From: an uncultured Mollicutes bacterium | GTDB taxonomy: Bacteria; Bacillota_I; Bacilli_A; RFN20; CAG-826 | Assembly: GCA_900549975.1 (NCBI GenBank) | Contig: URQK01000001.1 | Span: 32,045-96,044, forward strand | DNA: 64,000 nucleotides | Direction of reading: 5' to 3' | Part shown: positions 57,703 to 64,000 of the stretch, piece after piece | Layout of the letters: each line of letters opens with the position of its first letter | Numbering within the stretch: the stretch's first letter is position 1 | Notes under the pieces: model-generated | The model's database searches: none | Told to the model about the DNA's origin: nothing | The model's input: the letters and a program-made list of their open reading frames with translations, nothing else | Program-made: the position numbers and the translations under genes

Positions 57703-58693
57703 TAATGAAATAACCATAGAGGAACAAATATCACAAACTGAAGAAATTAAACCATCAGTAGAAAAAGCGGGTTTGGGTAAAAGAACAATTGCTGGAATCA
57801 TTGATCTATTTATTATGCTATTTATCGCTATTTCTTTGTTTAATCTTGCAGTGGTTCCATTATTTAATTTGTCTAGTAATGTAAAACAAGTACAAAGTGA
57901 TTTAAATCAATTAATGCTTGATTCTCATTTATATAATTGGAATGAAGATTCAAAAGCATTTGAATTGGTTGATGAAAGCAAATATATTGAATCAGCTAAA
58001 TATTATGTTGAAGATTATTGTGCAAACCCAACTACAGAAGGGGCTTGTTCCGCAATTAAGGGAAAGAATACTTTGGCAAAAGTTGTTTATGAGTACAAAA
58101 ATTCTTCGGACAAACCTGTATTTAGAGATTTTTATAATGAAAACTTTGAATATATAGGTGAGGCTGATAAACAAAAAGAAATTGAAAAACAAGTATATTA
58201 TTTGGTTGGTAATTATTTTAGAGCAAGTGATGCTTATAGAAAATTGAATAATCAATATACAGTATATTTTAATGCTGAGGCATATATTTCACTTTTTATA
58301 GCATCGGCTTTAACTTATTTGCTTGTACCAATGTTAACCAAAAATGGTAAAACTTTTGGTAAAATGATGTTCCAATTAAGTCTTGCTAATGCCAAAGGAT
58401 ATAAAATAAAGAAGTCTCAAATAGTAGTTAGGTTTTTAAGTTTCTTTGTGGTCAATATTTTATTGGGTATAATGACTATGTTCATCTTGCCATTCATTTC
58501 GTTTACGATTATGGTATTTTCAAAGAAAAATAATACAATTCATGATTATCTTTCTGCTACTATGGTTGTTGACGATCGTTTTTCATTGATTTATAACAAT
58601 GAAAATGAGCATTTAGAGTCTTTAAAAAGACAAGAAAATGATCAAGAAGAAATTATTCTAAATCGTCAAAAGATTAAAGACCAAAAAGACTAA
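57686..58693 (+). CDS. RDD-family membrane protein 2
   Basis: 335 residues, a tandem paralogue of the previous gene: KAGLGKRTIAGIIDLFIMLF first helix, long extracytoplasmic loop with DYCANPTTEGACSA (same YC-x7/8-AC pair), GKTFGKMMFQLSLANAKGYK core, and a Glu/Gln/Lys-rich tail. Start ATG 57686 has AAGGA 5 bases upstream; ATG 57692 is also possible. Translationally coupled to the first gene, so the two probably form a complex (inference). Confidence 0.82.
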   Translation: MKMKDNNEITIEEQISQTEEIKPSVEKAGLGKRTIAGIIDLFIMLFIAISLFNLAVVPLFNLSSNVKQVQSDLNQLMLDSHLYNWNEDSKAFELVDESKYIESAKYYVEDYCANPTTEGACSAIKGKNTLAKVVYEYKNSSDKPVFRDFYNENFEYIGEADKQKEIEKQVYYLVGNYFRASDAYRKLNNQYTVYFNAEAYISLFIASALTYLLVPMLTKNGKTFGKMMFQLSLANAKGYKIKKSQIVVRFLSFFVVNILLGIMTMFILPFISFTIMVFSKKNNTIHDYLSATMVVDDRFSLIYNNENEHLESLKRQENDQEEIILNRQKIKDQKD

Positions 58694-58709
58694 GATAAAA
58701 AATAGAAAA

Positions 58710-58737
58710 AACAGCGGTTTTGTCGCTGTTTTTTTAT
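58710..58737 (+). terminator. Terminator after the RDD genes
   Basis: AACAGCG (58710-58716)/CGCTGTT (58724-58730), loop GTTTTGT, then TTTTT. Confidence 0.85.
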
Positions 58738-58789
58738 GCATAAAAAGTAAAAAAAAGAATATGTTTTTAATATAATTAAAAAACAAAAA

Positions 58790-58803
58790 TGAATGCGCTT
58801 TCA
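58790..58803 (+). promoter_or_regulatory. Candidate cre (CcpA) site of the sugar ABC operon
   Basis: TGAATGCGCTTTCA matches TGWAANCGNTNWCA at 13 of 14 positions. It lies just downstream of a TATAAT (58771-58776), a roadblock/repression position, and the operon it controls is a carbohydrate importer, the usual CcpA target. Confidence 0.6.
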
Positions 58804-58816
58804 AAAAAGCCCTTTT

Positions 58817-58844
58817 TTGTTTGCATAGCATTATGATATATGAT
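58817..58844 (+). promoter_or_regulatory. Possible second promoter of the sugar ABC operon
   Basis: TTGTTT (58817-58822), spacer 16, TATGAT (58839-58844), moderate match. Confidence 0.4.
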
Positions 58845-58863
58845 AACATTTTATTGTAAGTGG

Positions 58864-58881
58864 ACAGTATTTAAATACTGT
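58864..58881. promoter_or_regulatory. Perfect 18-bp palindrome, probable operator
   Basis: ACAGTATTTAAATACTGT is its own reverse complement and ends 4 bases before the RBS AAGGAG. Too AT-rich in the centre and lacking a T-run for a terminator; position suggests a dimeric repressor site. Confidence 0.6.
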
Positions 58882-58896
58882 AGAAGGAGAAAAAAC

Positions 58897-60270
58897 ATGG
58901 AAGTTAAATTAGAAAATCTTTCCAAAGTCTTCCCAGGCTCTAAAAATAGACCTGCAACAGTAGCCGTCAATAATATGAATTTGACAATTCCTGACGGAAA
59001 ATTGGTAGGATTACTAGGACCTTCTGGTTGTGGCAAGTCAACAACTCTTTATATGATTGCAGGGTTACATAAGGCTACAGAAGGAAAAATTTATTTTGGT
59101 GATTTAGATGTCACAGGCATGCCACCAGAAAAAAGAGGTATTGGACTTGTATTCCAAAATTATGCATTATATCCACACCTTACAGTCAGACAAAACATCA
59201 TGTTCCCTTTGGAAAATATAAGACCAAAATTATCCAAAGAAACGATGTATGAAATTACAAATAAAATGGCTGCATTAGTAGATATTGGTAAATATCTTGA
59301 ACGTAAGCCAAAAGAGTTATCAGGAGGACAACAACAACGTGTTGCAATTGCGCGTGCTTTAGCAAAAACTCCAAAAGTCTTGTTATTAGACGAACCATTA
59401 AGTAACTTAGATGCTCGTTTAAGACTTCAAACTCGTGAAGAAATTAGAAGAATTCAAAGAGAGACAGGAATTACAACTATTTTCGTTACTCACGACCAAG
59501 AAGAAGCTATGAGTATTTCAGACTTCATCGTAGTTATGTGCAATGGTGTTATTCAACAAGTTGGAGAACCACAATATGTCTATGATGAACCCGCTAATTT
59601 GTTTGTAGCAAAATTCTTAGGCTCTCCCGCTATTAACGTGTTTGATGGAAAAATTAAAAATAATAAATTATACATTAATAATAAGATTCTTGATTCAAAA
59701 GGTTATGAAGGCAAAGATGATTTAGATTTAGGCTCAGAAGATGCTTATGAAGCATTTAAAAAAGCTGGATTTAATGGGGAATATAATGATTTCTTAAAAG
59801 TTGTTTATAACTATGATGAAGAAAATGTTGAAAAAACTGAAACTATAGAAGCAGCAACAGAAGAAACACAATCTCCAAAAGTATATGAAAAAGGAGAACC
59901 TGTTGTAGATTTAGAAATTCAAAATGACATTATTCAAAAGTTTGTTGATAAGAATCCAAACTTAGATGCTGAAAGCATTAATGATGCTTTGAATAATGTT
60001 AGAATTGAGAAAAAACTTAATAGACCAGTTAAAATTGCTGTTCGACCAGAAATGTTTGTTATTGATCCAAAAGGCCGTATACCTGTTAAGGTTGCTTATG
60101 TTGAACATATTGGTCGTGATATGTCAATTGTAGGTAATATTGATAAACAATCTTCAAAGTTAAGAATAATTATTTCTTCAGAAATGCGTTCATCAGTTCA
60201 AGAAGGATTAATGATGCTCTCTGCAAAAAGATTATATGTATTTGAAGAAACAGGAGAGAGGATAAAATAA
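58897..60270 (+). CDS. Carbohydrate ABC importer ATP-binding protein (MalK/MsmK/UgpC type) with an insertion
   Basis: 457 residues from ATG 58897 (MEVKLENLSKVFPGSK, RBS AAGGAG; an earlier start would cross the palindrome). Walker A GPSGCGKST at 41-49, signature LSGGQQQRVAIARAL near 141, Walker B VLLLDEPLSNLDARLR. The C-terminal MalK-type regulatory (TOBE) domain is split by about 105 residues of acidic sequence (about 266-372), then resumes at VKIAVRPEMF. Usual length is about 370. Stop overlaps the next ATG (TAATG). Confidence 0.9.
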   Translation: MEVKLENLSKVFPGSKNRPATVAVNNMNLTIPDGKLVGLLGPSGCGKSTTLYMIAGLHKATEGKIYFGDLDVTGMPPEKRGIGLVFQNYALYPHLTVRQNIMFPLENIRPKLSKETMYEITNKMAALVDIGKYLERKPKELSGGQQQRVAIARALAKTPKVLLLDEPLSNLDARLRLQTREEIRRIQRETGITTIFVTHDQEEAMSISDFIVVMCNGVIQQVGEPQYVYDEPANLFVAKFLGSPAINVFDGKIKNNKLYINNKILDSKGYEGKDDLDLGSEDAYEAFKKAGFNGEYNDFLKVVYNYDEENVEKTETIEAATEETQSPKVYEKGEPVVDLEIQNDIIQKFVDKNPNLDAESINDALNNVRIEKKLNRPVKIAVRPEMFVIDPKGRIPVKVAYVEHIGRDMSIVGNIDKQSSKLRIIISSEMRSSVQEGLMMLSAKRLYVFEETGERIK

Positions 60271-61202
60271 TGGAAGGAAAAAGAGATGGTTGGAAAGCTG
60301 CTCTTGCTCTAGCTCCTGCATTAATCGCATTATTTGTATTTATGATTATCCCAATCGTATATGCTGTATTAATGTCCTTTATGGAAGATTTCAGTTTTAA
60401 TGAAGGCGGACTTATTAATTTCTTTGCAAATTCATATGTACAATTTCCTTCATTAAGAGGTTATGCTGATGTATTAGGAGATCCTGATTTTCAAAGAGCT
60501 CTTGGAAACACTGCATTACTTGTTATAGTATCTGTGCCATTAACAATTATCATTTCTTTAATGATGGCAGTTTGCTTAAATAGTATTAAAAAATTACAAG
60601 GATTATATCAAACAATATTCTTCTTACCATATGTAACTAACTCTATTGCTTTAGGTATGGTATTCAAAGTTATTTTTGGTAGAGATACTGGGTTATTAAA
60701 TGCTATATTAGGCACAGCAGGAAAAGCGTGGATTACTGGTGGCAGATGGGAAATGTTTGCAGTTATTGTAACTTATACTATTTGGACGGGATTAGCTTTC
60801 AAAGTATTAGTATTTATGTCTGGACTTCAAAGCATCGACAAACAATATTATGATGCTGCTCGAATCGATGGAACAAGTAGAGGAAGAATTTTTAGAAAAA
60901 TTACTGTTCCATTGTTATCTCCTCAAATTCTTTATATCACAATTACATCGTTTATTGGTGCATTCAAAGCTTATACAAGTGTTATTTCCATCTTTGGTGG
61001 TGGCTCTAATGGCTTAGGCAACTTTGGCGGTAGTAGTGGTAAAGAATGGCTAACTGTCGTTGGTTATATTTACCAATTTGTTGATGGATCACAAAATGGC
61101 GGCTTAACTAAAGCAGCGGCAGGATCAGTTATATTACTTATTATAATTATGGCTATTACTGGCGTGCAATTCTTAGTCAGTAAAAAGAGAGTTCATTATT
61201 AA
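60270..61202 (+). CDS. Carbohydrate ABC importer permease, MalF/UgpA type
   Basis: 310 residues, six transmembrane helices, with permease loop 'YYDAARIDGTSRGRIFRKIT' (EAA motif) that docks on the ATPase. Early helix LALAPALIALFVFMIIPIVYA is typical of the MalF/UgpA family. RBS AGGAGAGAGG lies in the end of the ATPase gene. Confidence 0.92.
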   Translation: MEGKRDGWKAALALAPALIALFVFMIIPIVYAVLMSFMEDFSFNEGGLINFFANSYVQFPSLRGYADVLGDPDFQRALGNTALLVIVSVPLTIIISLMMAVCLNSIKKLQGLYQTIFFLPYVTNSIALGMVFKVIFGRDTGLLNAILGTAGKAWITGGRWEMFAVIVTYTIWTGLAFKVLVFMSGLQSIDKQYYDAARIDGTSRGRIFRKITVPLLSPQILYITITSFIGAFKAYTSVISIFGGGSNGLGNFGGSSGKEWLTVVGYIYQFVDGSQNGGLTKAAAGSVILLIIIMAITGVQFLVSKKRVHY

Positions 61203-61213
61203 GGAGGTAAAGT

Positions 61214-62137
61214 ATGGTAGAACGTGATATGTACTTTGCTGATGAAAAAGCAAGAAAAAGATACCAAATAACTAATGTTATTACAAAAATATTACTTTAT
61301 GCATTCTTAACTATAATGGCAATATTTATGTTGATTCCATTTTATTGGATGATTAACACATCTTTAAAAAGTCGTGCAACGATGTTAGAAGAAAATTCTC
61401 GTGGCATGCCTTATTTCTTTGCTCCAAATCCAACTTTAGAAAATTTTAAGATTATTTTAATTGGAAGCTCAGGAAGATCATCTGAATTCTTACAATATTT
61501 CTTAAATACATTAATTGTTGGTATTTGTAGCACAATAATTACTGTAGTTACAACAGTACTTGCAGCTTTTGCTTTTGCAAGATTAGAGTTCAAATTAAAA
61601 GAACCAATATTTATGGTGTTATTAGCCACTATGATGATTCCTGGAGAAATGATGGTTATTACTAATTTCCAAACAATTATGGCTCTTAACTGGGACAACA
61701 AATATGTTGCATTGATATTAACGCATGCAATTAGTGTATTCTATATATTCTATATGCGACAAACGTTCCAACAAATACCAAATGAATTATATCTAGCTGC
61801 TAAAGTAGATGGTTATGGCGATTTTAAATATTTATGGAAAGTAATGATTCCAATTGCTATGCCAACAATTGTTACAATTATTATTTTATCAGTAATGGGA
61901 TCTTGGAATGCTTATATTTGGCCAAACTTAGTTGCTTCTGGTACACATCCTTGGTTTGGAAATTCTATGAAACTCGTATCAAATGGTTTAATGGCAACAT
62001 TCTCTAGTGAATTTAGTTCGCAAGATGAAGTAATGTTAGCTGGATCATTTGTTGTTACTCTTCCTCTATTTATTTTCTTCTTATGTTTTAGAAAATATAT
62101 TATGCGTGGCGTATCAAGAAGCGGTATCAAAGGTTAG
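61214..62137 (+). CDS. Carbohydrate ABC importer permease, MalG/UgpE type
   Basis: 307 residues, six transmembrane helices. IPFYWMINTSLKSRA near the N-terminus and the EAA loop 'LYLAAKVDGYGDFKYLWKVM' followed by IPIAMPTIVTI are diagnostic for the MalG family. RBS AAGGAGG, 11 bases after the first permease. Confidence 0.92.
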   Translation: MVERDMYFADEKARKRYQITNVITKILLYAFLTIMAIFMLIPFYWMINTSLKSRATMLEENSRGMPYFFAPNPTLENFKIILIGSSGRSSEFLQYFLNTLIVGICSTIITVVTTVLAAFAFARLEFKLKEPIFMVLLATMMIPGEMMVITNFQTIMALNWDNKYVALILTHAISVFYIFYMRQTFQQIPNELYLAAKVDGYGDFKYLWKVMIPIAMPTIVTIIILSVMGSWNAYIWPNLVASGTHPWFGNSMKLVSNGLMATFSSEFSSQDEVMLAGSFVVTLPLFIFFLCFRKYIMRGVSRSGIKG

Positions 62138-62175
62138 TAGCGCGTTAAGCGTTTATATAAAGAAAGGAAAAAAAT

Positions 62176-63807
62176 ATGAAAAACAACTTTAAATTATTAA
62201 GTGTTATGTCAATGATTGGTGTTATGACACTTGGAGTAACAGGATGTTCAAATGTAAAAAAAGGTAGTGTTGTTGAACCTAATGTTATTTCTATTAGCAA
62301 ATTAAAAGAAAGGTATACAGAAAATAATCCAATTCAAATCAATTTCTGGACAGGTTTTGGTAAAGATATTACTGAAGGTTTAGATCAAATTATTGCTGAT
62401 TTTGAAGCAGAATATCCTTATATTGATATTGTCCATGAATCAAAAGGCGGATATTCAGGATTAACAAAAGCTATTAACTTAGCTATTACAACTAGAAAAT
62501 ATCCACAAGTTGCTCTTGGTTATCCAGATCACTTTGCCCAATATATTTATAATGGCATTCAATGTGATTTAAGTGGATATATCAATAGTAGTGATCCAGA
62601 TTTAAAAATTGATATCAATGATTTCAATTCCGATTTCTTAAAAGAAAACTTAGAATTAGCTTATAAAAATGATGACACATCAACTCCTTATATAATGGGT
62701 TTACCATTTAACAAATCAACAGAAGTAATGGTTTATAATAAGACATTATTTGATTTCTACGGATTAACTGTTCCAACAACTTGGGATGAAGTAAAAACAG
62801 TTGCCGAACAATTCCAAACAAAGTTAAATGCTAATATTGGTGGTAAAGCAAATGTTGGTTCTACATTTGGTAAGAAAATTTATGTTGTAGGAGATGCTAC
62901 ATACTATTCTTATTCTGAAAATAATAAGACTGTTGTAGTAGATGCTCAAGGTAATGCCGTTGATACTTCCAAAAATAATCCTATTCAAGGCGTTGATGCT
63001 ACATTTGATTTCTCAGGCGTGGCCGCAAAAGATTTCTACCCAATTGGATATGATTCACAAGCTAACTTCTTTATTACATCATTAAGACAATTTGGTTCTG
63101 ATTATACAAAGCGTGGCACAACAGTTGAATCTGGTTATGTTGCTTTTGATACTCCAGAAGCAAGAGAAATGATTAATTACTTCAAAGATATGAATGAAAA
63201 ACATTATTTAGGTATTCCATATACTTGGGAAGAAGAATCATATTGTTCAAATCCATTTAAGGCATTAAAATTAGCAATGACAATTTCTTCATCTGCTGGT
63301 TTATCTTATAACATTGCCGCTGGTGCAAAATTCAAAATTGGTATTGCTCCAGTACCTTATAAGAGTGCTGATAAGAAATTCGTAATTTCTCAAGGTACTA
63401 ACATTGCTATGTTAAAAGCAAATGAATACCAAAACTTAGCATCTTGGTTATTTATTAAATATTTAACAACTGAAAAGAATGCCGACTTTGCTATTAAAAC
63501 AGGTTATCTTCCAGTAACAGATTCAGCCAAGAATTCTGAAGAATATCAAGACTTCTTAAATCAAAAAATAGGTACTGATGCTGATAAGGCAAGAATTGCA
63601 GCAGCCGATGTTGCTAATAATACATATGGCGACGGTACTTGGACAAACTTCGTTGACCCTGCATTCCGTGGCTCAAATGCAATTCGTAATACAGTTGAAT
63701 CTGCAATGCCTATGGCTTTCTATGGTAATGAAGGAACAACCTATACGGCAGATCAATTAATTCAGTATTTATATAGACAGTTAAATACATACGTTGAAAA
63801 TAAATAA
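62176..63807 (+). CDS. Carbohydrate ABC importer substrate-binding lipoprotein
   Basis: 543 residues. Lipobox VTGC (Cys24), then a family-1 solute-binding fold: PIQINFWTGFGKDITEGLDQ, EYPYIDIVHESKGG, LPFNKSTEVMVYNKTLFDFYG and TTWDEVKT. A segment near residues 235-300 (NKTVVVDAQGNAVDTSK region) makes it longer than the ~430 usual. The C-terminal half 'KFVISQGTNIAMLKANEYQN' carries the hinge seen in sugar binders. The sugar is unknown. RBS AAAGGAAA; same operon as ATPase and permeases. Confidence 0.9.
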   Translation: MKNNFKLLSVMSMIGVMTLGVTGCSNVKKGSVVEPNVISISKLKERYTENNPIQINFWTGFGKDITEGLDQIIADFEAEYPYIDIVHESKGGYSGLTKAINLAITTRKYPQVALGYPDHFAQYIYNGIQCDLSGYINSSDPDLKIDINDFNSDFLKENLELAYKNDDTSTPYIMGLPFNKSTEVMVYNKTLFDFYGLTVPTTWDEVKTVAEQFQTKLNANIGGKANVGSTFGKKIYVVGDATYYSYSENNKTVVVDAQGNAVDTSKNNPIQGVDATFDFSGVAAKDFYPIGYDSQANFFITSLRQFGSDYTKRGTTVESGYVAFDTPEAREMINYFKDMNEKHYLGIPYTWEEESYCSNPFKALKLAMTISSSAGLSYNIAAGAKFKIGIAPVPYKSADKKFVISQGTNIAMLKANEYQNLASWLFIKYLTTEKNADFAIKTGYLPVTDSAKNSEEYQDFLNQKIGTDADKARIAAADVANNTYGDGTWTNFVDPAFRGSNAIRNTVESAMPMAFYGNEGTTYTADQLIQYLYRQLNTYVENK

Positions 63808-63818
63808 GGTGATTAAAT

Positions 63819-64000
63819 ATGAAAAATAAACTAATTAAAGCAATATTTACCACGTTAGTTATTGGAATGATGGCAAGTTGTGGCTCAAATGATAATGGTC
63901 CGCTAACACCTGCTGATTTAGAAAAACGTGGCACGCCTGTAACGGATAAGACAAAATTAAGAGACCCTAATTTTGAAACAAAAGATTTTATTGATACAGG
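63819..64000 (+). CDS. Start of another lipoprotein gene (partial)
   Basis: Begins ATG 63819, 11 bases after the previous stop behind AAGGTGA, and runs off the window. Signal peptide with lipobox MASC (Cys21), then CGSNDNGPLTPADLEKRGTP. It has the same operon position as the preceding binding protein. Could be a second solute-binding or carbohydrate-active lipoprotein; the visible 60 residues do not decide. Confidence 0.75.
   Translation, partial: MKNKLIKAIFTTLVIGMMASCGSNDNGPLTPADLEKRGTPVTDKTKLRDPNFETKDFIDT

Overview
The window is AT-rich bacterial DNA, almost entirely coding and almost entirely on the + strand. Strong GGAGG ribosome-binding sites, Bacillus-type gene order, zinc-binding forms of S14, L33 and L36, and many lipobox lipoproteins point to an uncultured-style anaerobe of the low-GC Bacillota, class Bacilli. 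It appears to lie towards the Mollicutes/Erysipelotrichales side. Supporting hints are the missing L30 gene, an Asn at the rifampicin-critical RpoB position where most bacteria have His, and the complete absence of UGA stop codons in about 66 genes. UGG is the only Trp codon seen, so UGA looks avoided rather than reassigned. A [FeFe] hydrogenase indicates fermentative H2 metabolism. The taxonomic placement is inference.

Layout. 1-2044: end of a membrane protein, a DUF3737 beta-helix protein, uridine kinase and a 61-residue unknown. 2135-7236: a phosphonate-type ABC importer (phnD with an in-frame UAA, phnC, two phnE) followed without a gap by a P-loop kinase and a metallo-beta-lactamase-fold hydrolase. 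7295-10184: tgt-queA-queH, the last steps of queuosine tRNA modification. 10300-25001: the S10-spc-alpha ribosomal protein supercluster, including secY, adk, map, infA and rpoA, behind a highly structured leader. 25035-29898: tspO and a three-subunit NADH-linked [FeFe] hydrogenase operon.

29963-55573: the classic cysS...rlmB-sigH-rpmG-secE-nusG-rplKAJL-rpoBC-rpsL-rpsG-fusA-tuf region. It is modified: mgtC sits where mini-RNase III usually lies, the SigH-like protein is divergent, and large secreted lipoproteins are inserted at nusG/rplK (a multi-domain OB-fold protein) and rpoC/rpsL (two tandem M6-like metalloproteases). Autogenous control elements are visible: an L10 leader before rplJ and two copies of an L1-binding-site-like hairpin, before rplK and before rplA. 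55573-58730: a small membrane protein, a LysM protein on the minus strand and two paralogous RDD membrane proteins. 58790-64000: a carbohydrate ABC importer operon (ATPase, two permeases, binding lipoprotein and the start of another lipoprotein) behind a candidate cre site and a perfect 18-bp palindrome.

No tRNA, rRNA, insertion sequence, phage gene or CRISPR array was seen. No wholly new system can be demonstrated. The best candidates for new biology are the phn-kinase-hydrolase operon with its interrupted phnD, the UGA avoidance, the lipoprotein insertions in the transcription/translation supercluster, and the paired L1-binding sites.
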